Assembly (NCBI RefSeq): GCF_000003195.3
Contig: NC_012873.2
Span: forward strand, 6,719,894-6,783,893
Length of the DNA stretch: 64,000 nt
Source: Sorghum bicolor
Taxonomy: Eukaryota; Streptophyta; Magnoliopsida; Poales; Poaceae
Direction of reading: 5' to 3'
The notes beneath the pieces are model-generated. The model saw only the letters and a program-made list of their open reading frames with translations. It did no database searches and was not told the DNA's origin. Position 1 is the first letter of the stretch. Each line of letters begins with the position of its first letter. A program made the translations under genes and the position numbers. This document shows positions 45,690 through 56,020 of the stretch, piece after piece.

Positions 45690-46693
45690 TGGGCAAAACC
45701 CATGCTGAAGTAGTTTTTATTTCTTTATCTGCATTGCTAAGTTCCCAAATCAACGATTTCAAGTCATCTGTCCAGTTTCCGACCTGCCAAAGCAGCAACC
45801 AAAAAGCGACAGTGAAGATGCCACGCACAGCAACCAACGAGTTAACAATTCGACTGATGTACATCGGTGGCATCAACCATTTTATTTAACATTATGCTAA
45901 ATACAGTGCAGGCTAGGGAATATGTGAAAACTACTATGTTACTTAATCTGCTAAAGGGGATCATAAAAACCACAAAAATTAATCACCTACATCCATAAGT
46001 TGGTAACTGCCACCTTGCTTATGGATTCATGAATCATACAACCACATAGTCTAAATTTGAATCATAGTTAAATCAACCTGAGTTTGGAAATAATATTAAG
46101 ACAGTAAGATGGTTTGGTGCACACAAAATAATTAGCTAATTAGACTGAAAGTCTCATAATACTAAGAAAGGTAGATCTTTTCTAACAATCAAATAATGTT
46201 TGACTACGAAAGGGTTAACAATAATAATTAAAGTTAATATCAACTAAAATATCTTGAATATGTTTAGCTTAAATATAGCTTGAATGAAAGCTTTCTAAAA
46301 TCAGCAGCAAAAATGGTAGATTGCCTTCTGGATAAAGCTCTAATAAAATAAATCCCGCACCAAAATAGAATCAAAGCAATTCAAACATATATATATACAG
46401 GTACCGATTAGGATTCCAGATGCAGATCAACAAAGGAAAGACAATGGTATAGGCAATCATACCTATCTTCTGAAATTTGTGATTCCCCTTAATATGACTA
46501 TATGAGTCAATCTGTTTGCAAAGGTAATAGACTGAATAGGCTAAGTACAGAATCTGAACTGAAACTACTTACATTTTGTACTAAAAAATAAGTAAGAGTG
46601 ATAAAGTGTAATATGTTTAGTCTACTTACTTAGCTGAGTTATGAAATGAGCATGCAATTCCTGCAGGATCCATAATGACATATATATTGTCAC
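45690..46693 (-). other. Further candidate minus-strand exons
   Basis: 46630-46693 has splice-like borders on both sides and reads DNIYVIMDPAGIACSFHNSA. 45695-45783 follows a good acceptor (TTGGCAG) and reads GNWTDDLKSLIWELSNADKE. A stretch near 46965-47028 also reads as helix-rich protein (QLVAELLKLERHLQ). They may be downstream exons of the gene starting at 47753, but phases could not be closed. Confidence 0.3.
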
Positions 46694-47215
46694 CTATGAA
46701 AAAAAACTCCACCTCTGAAAATAAAGAAAATATAAGTAGGGGTCAGAGTATATGTGATAGGTTTCGGTATTGGCAAAAATGCATGACATTTGTAAATAGC
46801 TTTAGTATTTCCTTCAGTCTTCCCATAGTAAGATAGGTGTAAAATGCATCCCATGTGTATAACCCAAACCAGATTAGCAGTATGGAATCTGCAAGTTGAA
46901 AGTTCAGAACACGAAATAGAAAGCAACACAAATTCATATACTATTTCTCCAAGTAACATCTCACAACCTTATTTTTTTTAAGAGAAAATATCTGCAAGTG
47001 CCTCTCAAGTTTCAACAGCTCTGCAACAAGTTGATCTGCAAGAGCTTAAACAACTATCTGCATTTTCTATCATTTAAATGGCAATAGAACATGATTGGTT
47101 ACTCATGAAGAAAAAGTTGAGAGCACATAGCTGTCACTCCAGTTTAGACCCCCAAACCAAAGGAAACAATGGAATCCACCTCAAATTCAATAAAAAATTG
47201 TCGAGAAACCACTAC

Positions 47216-47753
47216 CTTAAGGGCATTTTTGCGAACACTGGTGGGCATCATCCATGTCAACCTGAGCCAATCGATGACTTCCTAATAGCAGTGCTCGAGG
47301 AAAAATCTCCTCAATTCCAAGCAGCGATCTAAATAGACAAGCAACTTGCAACCCATCCACGGAAGAAGCTGTGTGATACTGTGATATAAGTATCGGTCGA
47401 TCTAATCCAGCCCTAGATTAGAACCTAAATGGATAATAAGAAACCTAAATGGATACCCCCATGAAGCATGGACTTGGATGGCCTGGACTAACCTGGATGC
47501 TGAAATCACCACCGAGGGAGTCCTTGTGGGATCCCTTGCCCGCAGCGAAGAAGTCCCATGTGGCAGCGTTGGTGGCACCGGGGCTTCGGGAGGCCTCGAG
47601 CATCACCGGGAGCTCCCTGGTCGAGGTCAACGGCAAGCCTGGTGAGATGTCGAACACAGAGAAGAAGGGGCCCTGTAGGGCGGTGTTGACGCGGTGCAAG
47701 GCGAAGAGCTTCCCCTCCTGCACCTTGCTGTACAGCAGCCCTTCCATTCTCAT
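47216..47753 (-). CDS. 5' exons of an unrecognised multi-exon gene
   Basis: Exon 1 (47493-47753) starts at an ATG in fair context and encodes 87 residues, including MEGLLYSKVQEGKLFALH, SVFDISPGLPLTST and AATWDFFAAGKGSHKDSLGG. It ends at a GTTAGT donor in phase 0. Exon 2 (47216-47281) follows an AG acceptor in the same phase and encodes EVIDWLRLTWMMPTSVRKNA, ending at a GTAGTG donor. The GC-rich first exon and consistent splice phases suggest a real gene whose remaining exons lie below, toward 45.7 kb. I do not recognise the family and see no signal peptide or membrane span in these exons. The 5' flank carries a GC-rich minisatellite. Confidence 0.45.
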
Positions 47754-47859
47754 GGTTAATTCCTTCCTTTGTTGCTGCGCTGATCTGGGTGGGGGTAGTC
47801 GCGGCTCGGGCGGGCGAGGACGCGTACGTGGAGAAGGCCATCGGAGATCGAGAGGAGCG

Positions 47860-48235
47860 GGCACCGGCGCGGCCGCTCGGGCAGCGAGCTCGCGGCGGGG
47901 GGCGCGGCCACCGGCGTGCGCGCGACCAGCGGGCTCACGGTGGCGAAGGGGCGGCCACCGGTGTGTGCGCGGGCTAGCGACGGACGGAGCGCGGCCACCG
48001 GCGTAGGCGCGGCTCGCGGCGGGCGGCGGGGTGCGGCCTGTCTGCGGCCACTGGCATAGGCGCGGCTCGGGCAGCGGGCAGGCCGCAGCCAACGGCGTGC
48101 GCGCGGGGCGCGGCTCACGGCGGGGCGCGGCCGACAGCGCGTGGCGCGGCCACCGGCGTAGGCGTGGCTCGCGGCGGGCGGGGCGCAGCCTCCGGCGTGC
48201 GCCGCGGCGGGCGGATCCGGCGTGCCTGCAGCTGA
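47860..48235. repeat. GC-rich minisatellite, unit about 45 bp
   Basis: GCGGCCACCGGCGTAGGCGC and close variants recur about seven times (near 47909, 47953, 47991, 48041, 48083, 48140 and 48187), each followed by GCTCGCGGCGGGCGG-like sequence. It is open in several frames on both strands because it is GC-rich, but the products are Arg/Ala/Pro repeats. It lies just upstream of the gene starting at 47753 and may form a CpG-dense promoter or leader. Confidence 0.6.
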
Positions 48236-48826
48236 GATGCATTTGGCTGAGATGCGTTTGGCGCAAGGCGCGGATCGAGAGGAGGAAGAGAGACCAGAAA
48301 GTGCGCGTGTTTCCTATAATATGCGGCGTGAGGCACGGGTCGCAGGTCAGGAGTGGCAGGCTGACGAAAACCAAAACCGCACCAAACAAATGTCCCAGTT
48401 TTAGTCTTTTTAGTTGTAGGAGATATGGCCTTTGATTTTAATGAAGATGATTTTTTGGGTACAATTTATTTGGTACATATAGTTGGACTCTTTCAGCGGG
48501 GGACGCAACATGAGGTGCACCAAGCATTGTTTTGAGTGTTCCATTATAGTAAAGATAATGACTTCCACGAATATTCTTATTTGATTTTAGTGATCAATTT
48601 TTTCTCCGTCTAGTTATGATTTATTTTTTTGTTTTTCATATGACCTCCAGGAATATTCTTATTTGGTTTTAGTTACCAAATTTATTCTCCTTGTAGTCAT
48701 GACCACTAGGAATGTAATTCTTGAAAAGTAGTAGTAAATATGCTCAAGAAATTAAACTATTGTTCGTCCAATCATATCGTTTAAACACCATAAAAATGGT
48801 ACACTATTATATGTTGTTTCTATTTC
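48236..48826. other. Intergenic, nothing recognised
   Basis: Falls from GC-rich to AT-rich. It includes a TTTTTCATATGACCTCCAGG motif related to the repeats beside the tRNA gene. Confidence 0.4.
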
Positions 48827-49068
48827 GGCCTTGTTTAGATTCAAAAAGTTTTTAGATTTTGACAATGTAGCACTTTCGTTTTCATTTGACAAACATTGTC
48901 CAATCATGGAGTAACTAAGCTTAAAAGATTTGTCTCGCGATTTACATGCAAATTGTGTAATTAGTTTTTTATTTTCATCTATATTTAATGTCCCATGCAT
49001 GTGCCGCAATATTCAATGTAATGGAGAATCTTGAAAAGTTTTTGGTTTTGGCTAAACTAAACAACGCT
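48827..49068 (-). mobile_element. Tourist-like MITE (GGCCTTGTTTAGTT family)
   Basis: GGCCTTGTTTAGATTC on the left and a degraded ACTAAACAACGCT on the right. The inner CATGTGCCGCAATATTCAA segment is clear. Together with the next copy it makes an inverted pair. Confidence 0.7.
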
Positions 49069-49101
49069 GAAATATCATTTGTGTACGGGGGAGTTCAGCT
49101 A

Positions 49102-49344
49102 GGTCTTGTTTAGTTCATCCCAAAAACTAAAAATTTTTCAAGATTTTCCGTCACATCAAATCTTGCGGCACATACATGGAGCATTAAATATAAACGAAAA
49201 CAAAAACTAATTACACAGTTTGCCTGTAAATCATGAGATGAATCTTTTGAGCTTAGTTAATATATGATTAGACAATATTTGCCAAATAAAAACGAAAATA
49301 CTACATTACCCAAAACCAAAAAAATTTTGGAACTAAACAAGGCC
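49102..49344 (+). mobile_element. Tourist-like MITE (GGCCTTGTTTAGTT family)
   Basis: GGTCTTGTTTAGTTCATCC to AACTAAACAAGGCC, flanked by CTA on both sides (49099-49101 and 49345-49347). It lies 33 bp from the oppositely oriented copy at 48827-49068. Confidence 0.8.
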
Positions 49345-49347
49345 CTA

Positions 49348-49990
49348 CTCTAGTTATTATTATTGTTGTAGATATAATAGATAGGATAGCCCACGGAAAA
49401 GGTATAACAATCGGATATAAAATGATATTATGTTAGTTTTAGTGGAAGTTTTTTTATATATTTGATGAGATGAGATAACCCACGTACTAGAAAAGTAATG
49501 ATATAATTTTATTTTATAATACCAACATTAAATACGTAGGACACGTTAGGTTTACGGTCGAATTACACCGCACATTTCACACCACAGTTTCCGCGTCCGT
49601 TTGGTTAGGTGCCGCACCTACGGTATGTCATGACATGAGCACAAGACCTATACCACACCTTATCAAAAAGCTCCATGAGAAAAATAGCCGCCACGGTCTT
49701 GCGCTGCCCCTGTTGTGGCTCGACGCGCTAGGCGCAGACTAAATTATAGTTATTCAGTCTTTTAGCGGTTCAACCGCCAGTTCGGTCGGGTCCTAATAAC
49801 TGGGGGCTAAATAGGCTCGTAGACACGTGAAACTGAATAAAACTGTAAAACGTAAAGTCTTTGATTTACGTCACCGTCCAAATTCTAATCTAGCACCTGA
49901 AGATGTATTCATATATATCTAGCACCTGGAAGCTGGAATGGTACAATCTTTCTACTCCAGTGTCAGGCCGGGGAAGGCCCTACACGGACC
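49348..49990. other. Intergenic, probably includes the promoter of the F-box gene
   Basis: No ORF of interest. The gene at 52348 probably starts transcription near or after 49950, given the GC-rich leader exon that ends at 50182. Confidence 0.35.
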
Positions 49991-50182
49991 GAGCTGCTGC
50001 CTCTGCCTGTATGCGGCAAACTTTTTTTTTTTTTTCCTTCGTCCATCAGACCATCACCGCCCCAGCGTTCTCTCGCTCGCTCGCTCTCGTGGGCCGTGGC
50101 GACGACTGGGCGGTCGTCGCCGCCGCCTAGGCCAGGTGCCCAGGTCTTCTCCGCCCCCTTCGCCGGCGAAGAGCACCACCTG

Positions 50183-52333
50183 GTACGTCCTCCCCTCGGT
50201 CTTCCCTTCCTGTTGCGCGAAACGGTGCACAACCCAAACCCTAACTTGGTATTCGTATTCGGATCTGATCTAGTTACGAGCGTATATGCATATATTACGG
50301 CTACGAACTTCGATTGCCTTGCAAAGAAATATGTATCCCCCTGTTTTCACCGGGGAGATGCTCTGAGATCACGTTGAAATGAGAAATATCATGCGAAGTG
50401 GAGTTCGGTTGGCAGAATGGCAGCACAAAGTGTGCTGTTCGTTGTATGATTGGCACCATTTTAGCCAGACCATTGGTTGAATCTACATCTGTTGGGAAAC
50501 AGTTTTGATCCATCATGGGGAATAGGAATTATCTGTCAATGGAATTGGAAATGCATAGATGTGATCCTGATGATGGAACTGATCATAGTCTTGAACCTCT
50601 ATTACCAACTTGTGAAGCAAAGGTTTATCCCTGCAGTCTTTTTTCGTTGGGGAAAACTTGCTTGGGACTTTCCTGCTTCTATGCAGATGTGGTGATTGGC
50701 TGATTGCATCGCTAACTTGGAGTTGGAGTAGAAATGGAAAGTGAAATAAAACTGCACTGAGAGATGCACACTAGCATACCTGATGGATGCTAAAATAACA
50801 AGTATTTGCTGTCCAAAAATGCTGATTTGTCCTTGATGTAGTCCAGTGATCTAAAATTGGAGATAAGGTTGGATCGGTTTAATATCTAACATGCGAGTGG
50901 TCAATAGTGCATTGTAAATGGTAGGGAGGGAGGCAAAGCATATTGATTGCGTACCATGCTTTGTTTCTTTTTTTTTTTTAATTTAGAACTTGTGAATTCA
51001 ATATGCTTGTGCACCTTTTACTATTTCCGCCTTTAAGGTGAGTTTATTTTGATGCATGATCATTTAATATCCATCATGATAGCCCCGTACTGTTTTCCAC
51101 TATGAATAACCCCCCCCCCCTTTTTTTTCCGCGCGTGGGGGTGTGGGGTGTATCATCTTCGTGATTCATAGAGCCTTGCATCTGTAGTACAGAGCATCTC
51201 CAGCAGCTCCCCAATACAATCCCTCATCCCCACAACCTGTCATATTGGGGGAGACGGGGTGATTTCATTGCTCCAACAGCTCACCTCAAATAGAGGGGGA
51301 GTTGCACCTCCCCCAATACTGTGGACCCCATGATAACTGTCACTTTTCTTGTTCCCTGCACACTGCCCACACCAGACCGCCATGGTCGCCGTCCTCCAAG
51401 CTACTCGGCAAACCAGGGGTTTGGACAACCGTGTGCGCCAGTATTGTATGCATGTGGCCAGCTCGTGGATCTGAACACTTCCTCGCCCGCGCCGCAGCTG
51501 GTGATGAGGACGCCTCCGCTCGACACCTTGTCTGCCGGCGACGGAGATAAGGCAGCAATGGCGATGAAGATAGGGCCGGTGTAGGGTGCGGGTGAGCAGG
51601 GAGCCAGCGGAGTCCGCGAGGACGAGGAGGTCCAGGGAGGGGAGGATGCGGAGGGCCACAAGCCGGAGGAGGAGAGTGCGAGGAGGGCTGGGCGGAGGAG
51701 AGCGGGGATCCCTGGGATGCAGCGGTGAAGTGGAGGAGGAGGGCGGCGGCCGAGGGCAGCGTGAGGGGCAGGAAAGTGCTAGCGGGGTGGGGAGCAGCAG
51801 GGAAGAAACACCCTGCCAGAGAGAAAGAGGAAAGAAAATAAAAAAATGTAATCTGACATGTGGGTCCTATATATATATTAGGCAAGAATATTGGTGATCT
51901 GCTGGACCATCTCCCCCAATATTCGAAAAAAGCAGTATTTGGTGACCATCGATACCATCCTATTGGGGATGAATTATTGGTGAGCTGCAGGAGATGCTCT
52001 TCGACTTCTATATCCGTTTCTGGAAGAAGTTTAATACTCTTTATTGCTTCATCAAAGTGGTGCATCCATAATGGTTTTGATGTTGGTTAGAACATGCCGG
52101 TGCGCATTTGATTCTGTATTTGTGTTCTACGTTTACTTTCAGTCATTTACGAATGAATTCACATAGCAGTACCAAATCCATTCCCTTATGATGTTAACTG
52201 CTCTAGTGGAAACTTTTATGTTGAACACTAAATGGCATATTTTTATTTCAGTACAATTTTGTATCAGCAAGCCAGTCTTTTTTTTGTTGCATAGTGATTA
52301 CTGACCAAACCTTTACCTTGGACAGAATTGTAG
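50183..52333 (+). other. Inferred 5'-UTR intron of the F-box gene
   Basis: A GC-rich leader ends CACCTG at 50182, followed by the donor GTACGT. The acceptor TTGTAG at 52331-52333 lies 14 bases before the ATG at 52348. The 2.15-kb interval has no other gene and hosts the TIR element at 51192-52000. Splice sites are inferred from motifs. Confidence 0.5.
51192..52000. mobile_element. GAGCATCTCC-type TIR element with GC-rich core
   Basis: The left end GAGCATCTCCAGCAGCTCCC is inverted at the right (GAGCTGCAGGAGATGCTC). An internal CTCCAACAGCTCACC repeats the left-end theme. The core, about 51350-51830, is GC-rich and carries a minus-strand frame (51401-51661) without a recognised domain. Same TIR class as 13643-14470 and 56021-56675. 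No clear target duplication. Confidence 0.6.
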
Positions 52334-52347
52334 ATTGCATCCTTGGC

Positions 52348-53643
52348 ATGGACTCTAACAATGATGATCTTGATAAGCAGAATGAAGCAATGGAAACTCA
52401 AATATTCATTCCTCAAGACGCCCAAGGGATTATCCTTGCTTTTCTTCCTGGCAGGGATGTTGTCAAGTCCCGCAGTGTATGCAAGTTCTGGCGAGACTGT
52501 GTTGAAGAACCTAGTTTTGTGGACCGTCACCTGAATAATGCTTGCCGCTTCCACCAGTCCATTGCTTGTTTCACCTCGCTTGATCATGGCCTAGTCCACA
52601 TGTACACATTTGATCCTGCCACAATGAATTTCAGAAGCGTGGAGCTTGTATTCTCAAGTAGGTTTAACATGTCAGGCCCCTGCAATGGCTTGGTGTGTGC
52701 CTATGATATAAAAGGCGATGCTGAGGTCTTGAATCCCACAACAAGGAAGCATTTTAGGCTCCCAGATTCAGTACTCAAGGTACAGTCTCTTTACTCTGAA
52801 TATTTTGTTGGATTTGTGCCCTCCACAAAAGAGTACAAGGTGGTCTCTATCCGCCACCATGTGCGGTTCTTGACATTTGAAATATGCACTATTGGTGCAC
52901 TGTCGTGGAGGACATGGAGGACGATACATGAATCTGCAGAGCTCCTAAAGGCAACAAAGGCAGTTATTGTTAATGATGGCATGTATTGGCTACTTCTTAA
53001 TGAGGCTTCCTCCCATTTGTGTCGAGAAATCCTGACGCTCAACCTGACAGATGAGAGGTTCTCAAAAATTCCCATCCCAGATGCTGTAAAAAACCATAAT
53101 TTGGAACTGTTTGAAGGGGAAGGAAAGCTTCGTTTGTTGTCAACACATTCTGATGGATCTAACAATATAGTGTCGGATATTTGGGTGGCAGACTTGACTC
53201 GTCAAGACTGGATCCACTTGCAGACTATCATTCCTCGGATGCCTGTGGGCATAAGCCCAATTTTCCAGCTCAAGACTAAAATCTTCTTTGGCAACCAGAA
53301 GAGACTCCTCTGTGTAGATCTTCAGGATGGTACAGTTTCATACATCAACATGCCTTCTGGTGAGACTTTGATATCTTGTGGCATGTTTGTGGAGAGCTTT
53401 GCACCTGCTGTGACAGGTATGGTGAGCTCGACCGCATCATCGTATGGTATCCGTTCTTGTCTGGCTGAACCATCCTCAGCGGACCCTGGGCCATCTTTCC
53501 GTGGCGCAGGATCATCCTCTGCAAGCCGTGGGCGATCTTCTGGTCTCACTGGATGGTCCACAGCTGACCTTGAGCAATCCTTCAAGAGAACAAAGAGAAC
53601 GACAAACATGCAGTGGAAGATATCAAAACATAGAGCAAGCTAG
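52348..53643 (+). CDS. F-box protein with F-box-associated C-terminal region
   Basis: 431 residues in one exon from the ATG at 52348. The F-box spans about residues 22-64 (IPQDAQGIILAFLPGRDVVK, then SRSVCKFWRDCV). F-box-associated-type strands follow (CNGLVCAYD, NPTTRKHFRLPD, YFVGFVPSTKEYKVV, LSWRTWR, DGMYWLL, ILTLNLTDERFSKIPIP, DIWVADL). F-box proteins dock substrates onto SCF ubiquitin ligases through SKP1; the substrate here is unknown. After residue about 370 comes a Ser/Gly-rich tail ending in a basic cluster (KRTKRTTNMQWKISKHR) that could act as a nuclear signal; this is inferred. A 5'-UTR intron is likely. It converges on the next F-box gene, with stops 438 bp apart. Confidence 0.88.
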   Translation: MDSNNDDLDKQNEAMETQIFIPQDAQGIILAFLPGRDVVKSRSVCKFWRDCVEEPSFVDRHLNNACRFHQSIACFTSLDHGLVHMYTFDPATMNFRSVELVFSSRFNMSGPCNGLVCAYDIKGDAEVLNPTTRKHFRLPDSVLKVQSLYSEYFVGFVPSTKEYKVVSIRHHVRFLTFEICTIGALSWRTWRTIHESAELLKATKAVIVNDGMYWLLLNEASSHLCREILTLNLTDERFSKIPIPDAVKNHNLELFEGEGKLRLLSTHSDGSNNIVSDIWVADLTRQDWIHLQTIIPRMPVGISPIFQLKTKIFFGNQKRLLCVDLQDGTVSYINMPSGETLISCGMFVESFAPAVTGMVSSTASSYGIRSCLAEPSSADPGPSFRGAGSSSASRGRSSGLTGWSTADLEQSFKRTKRTTNMQWKISKHRAS

Positions 53644-54081
53644 GAGCACCTGGCATGATCTATGGATTATCCTCTAGGCTATACAGCAGTTGGTTCCTTT
53701 TGCCCCATACAAGCTGCCATCTTTTGTGTAGAAGGTGCAATGCTGTATTTGCTCATTGCTATGGTACCATTGAAAGCAGCCGACAATGGGGCATAGTATA
53801 CAAGAGGTAATCAATAAACATCAAGATCAAGTGACGTGGCTTTAACTATAATCTAATGCCTTTGGGCAGTGGTCTACTCCTGCTTTGTGGGGTTTATACA
53901 GTTGAAAAATGTTGAGGTTGTTGTTTGCTTTGTACTTGTATAAGTTGTAAACTGTATCTGTATGTATGTGTTGCATTTGTAAACAAACTGGACGAGTACA
54001 AGTGTTGCTTATACATGTAGGCCATTCAAACTGAAGGCTCTAAATTTGGAACACAATTTTGTTTCAGTAACATCATGCTGC
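53644..54081. other. Shared 3' region of two convergent F-box genes
   Basis: No ORF. It should contain both polyadenylation regions; a CAATAAACATC near 53812 is a possible signal for the plus-strand gene. Confidence 0.45.
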
Positions 54082-55476
54082 TCACACAGTGGGCGACGAC
54101 AGCGACGGCGGGAAGCCGAAGTATGGCCAGCAGCACTCGCCGGCAGCCCTGCCGGCGCACCGTGCCCGGCAGATCTTCTGGAACTCGAAACTCTTGACGT
54201 CGATCTTGAACAGCTCGGCGTCCCTGATGCGGTGGCTCGCCATGAACACCGGTTTTTCCTCGCTGACTTCGATGACGAGGCATCCGTTGGCCGTGCCCCG
54301 GAGGCAGAAAGGGCGGTGGTCTGTCTGCCACGGCAGCGGGATCGTCTTCTCCAGCTGCCACCGCCGCGCGCCCCCGCCGCCGGCTTCCGTGTCGTGCACG
54401 ATCGTATAGTAGTGTAGATTGGCTTTGCCGCCGGGGTGGTGGAAGCCGTGCGCGAAGACGCCAAGCCTCCCGTCCGGGGCCTCCACGACGGCGACGTGCT
54501 CCTCCCAGTAGCCCGCCGGCGACGGGATGACCTCGAGGGAGAGCTCCATGGTGCGCGCGTCGAGCACGAGCCAGCGGCTGGTGAGGCAGTCCACCCAGTA
54601 GAAGCGGCCGTGCGCGTAGTGGCGGCGGTTCCAGACGGCGCTGATGGGGCAGCTGAACGGGGAGCGGTGCCTGCGCCAGACGAAGCAGTGCGGCGACTCG
54701 AGCGCGCGCCACCGGCCGTCGCGCGACGAGAAGGCGAAGGCGATCATTTTCCTCGGGGAGCGGGCCGTCCAGAACACGGTGAGGGGTGGGTCCGCGTCGG
54801 CGTCGGCCGCCTCGGCCTCGGCGGGCGCGAGGAAGGGCTCGCACGCGCGGCGGCCGCCGAAGACGGTGAGCACGCTGTGGACGGTGTCGGCGAGGTCGTC
54901 CGGGATGGGCGGGAGCAGGACGTAGCGGCGGGACAGCGGGTCGCAGACGGCGAGCTCGGTGAAGACGGTGCTCCCGGTGGCCGCCGGGACGCGGTCGAGG
55001 AGGAACCGGCCGTCGCGGTAGTCCCGGACCATCCACTCGGCGGCGGCGGCGGCGGCCTCAGCAGACCCAGCCGCGGCGGAGGGGTCCGCCGCCGCGGCCG
55101 GGAGGAACCCGAAGGAGAAGTCGGCCGCGGCGGCGACGGCGCTGGCGGCGGACGCCGCCGGGTGCGGCGGCTCGGCCGGGTGGAAGCCCGTGCTGTTGCC
55201 GTCGCCGCGCGCGCCGTCGGGGACGAGGGGGAAGGTGAAGACCCCGAGGAGCGAGCCGGGGTCCCGGTGCAGCGAGCGGTGGCGGCGGAGGAAGCGCGGG
55301 GAGTAGACGCGCGCGCGGAACGCGCAGCTCGCCGCCGCGGCGCGCGCCAGCGCGGAGCGCGACGGCAGGCGGAGCAGGATCTCGTCCGTGATGTCGTCGG
55401 GGATCTCGCGGGCCGGCTCCTCTCCCTCTCCGCCTCCGACTCCGCCGCAGTCGCCGCCTGCCTCGCGGCCGGCCAT
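54082..55476 (-). CDS. F-box protein, GC-rich single exon
   Basis: 464 residues from the ATG at 55476. The F-box is at about residues 25-65 (IPDDITDEILLRLPSRSALA, then ASCAFRARVYSPRFLRRH). The rest resembles the grass F-box proteins with a DUF1618/kelch-like region: GRFLLDRVPA, CDPLSRRYVLLPPIPDDL, VFWTARSPRKMIAFAFSS, SAVWNRRHYAHGRFYWV, LVLDARTMELSLEVIP, EVSEEKPVFMASHRI and a C-terminal CCWPYFGFPPSL. Ala runs (for example around residue 140) come from GCN repeats. It probably acts as an SCF substrate receptor; the target is unknown. It is not a close paralogue of the neighbouring F-box gene by eye, so convergence is probably chance. Confidence 0.87.
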   Translation of the reverse strand: MAGREAGGDCGGVGGGEGEEPAREIPDDITDEILLRLPSRSALARAAAASCAFRARVYSPRFLRRHRSLHRDPGSLLGVFTFPLVPDGARGDGNSTGFHPAEPPHPAASAASAVAAAADFSFGFLPAAAADPSAAAGSAEAAAAAAEWMVRDYRDGRFLLDRVPAATGSTVFTELAVCDPLSRRYVLLPPIPDDLADTVHSVLTVFGGRRACEPFLAPAEAEAADADADPPLTVFWTARSPRKMIAFAFSSRDGRWRALESPHCFVWRRHRSPFSCPISAVWNRRHYAHGRFYWVDCLTSRWLVLDARTMELSLEVIPSPAGYWEEHVAVVEAPDGRLGVFAHGFHHPGGKANLHYYTIVHDTEAGGGGARRWQLEKTIPLPWQTDHRPFCLRGTANGCLVIEVSEEKPVFMASHRIRDAELFKIDVKSFEFQKICRARCAGRAAGECCWPYFGFPPSLSSPTV

Positions 55477-55545
55477 GCCCGCGCCCCTGGCTGAGCCGAG
55501 CTCCGAGGGGGTTGGGAGCTGTGCGCTGTGACTGGGACTTGGGTG

Positions 55546-55565
55546 AAAGAGAGAGAGAGAGAGAG
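55546..55565. repeat. GA microsatellite in the F-box 5' leader
   Basis: GAAAGAGAGAGAGAGAGAGA about 70 bp upstream of the ATG on the minus strand, where it reads as a CT run. CT-rich leaders are common in plant 5' UTRs. Confidence 0.7.
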
Positions 55566-56020
55566 GCGTGGCGTGAGCTGGAAGTGATGCGTGCGTGCTG
55601 CGCGGGCGAATAATTTATCCAGCGACATGTGTGGGGCGTGGTGGGCCGCGTGGCGAATCGCCGAAGTCGTGTTATGTGGGCCCATGGACAAATATAGAAC
55701 TCGAAAGGCAACAGGGCTTGGCATCTCCGAAGCTTCAGCTACCAAAGCTCGTATTTTAGGCAACAGGGCTCGACACCAACAGGGCTTGCACTGCTGCTCC
55801 AGCTTCGCTCCATGTTTTTTAGCCAAACAGTTTCAGCTCAACGCACTCAGTTCGAAGAAAAAAAGTGTAGTTATGAGAGCACCTAAAGAGGTACTCTACA
55901 AACTCTAGTTTTTCGGGGAGCTGCTCCACGGCTGTGGAGCAGAGTTTGTGAAACAGTCCCAAACACCCTCTAATTAAAATATACTACTTCCAAATATAAG
56001 ACGACCTCTTTATACTCTAA
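55566..56020. other. Upstream region of the F-box gene and a broken MITE
   Basis: The promoter of the minus-strand F-box gene should lie here. TACTACTTCCAAATATAAGA near 55981 looks like one end of a Stowaway-like MITE split by the TIR element that starts at 56021. Confidence 0.4.

Noticed and set aside
47445..48389. 314-codon minus-strand ORF extending upstream of 47753
   Set aside because: The upstream part is translated minisatellite (Arg/Ala/Pro repeats). The protein-like part starts at the ATG at 47753.
50028..50040. Poly(T) run upstream of the F-box leader as a promoter element
   Set aside because: Homopolymer runs are common throughout the window and nothing else supports a function.
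54026..55494. Long ORFs in other frames of the 55-kb region (352, 336 and 360 codons)
   Set aside because: They are shadows of the GC-rich F-box gene at 54082-55476, which alone shows an F-box and conserved blocks.
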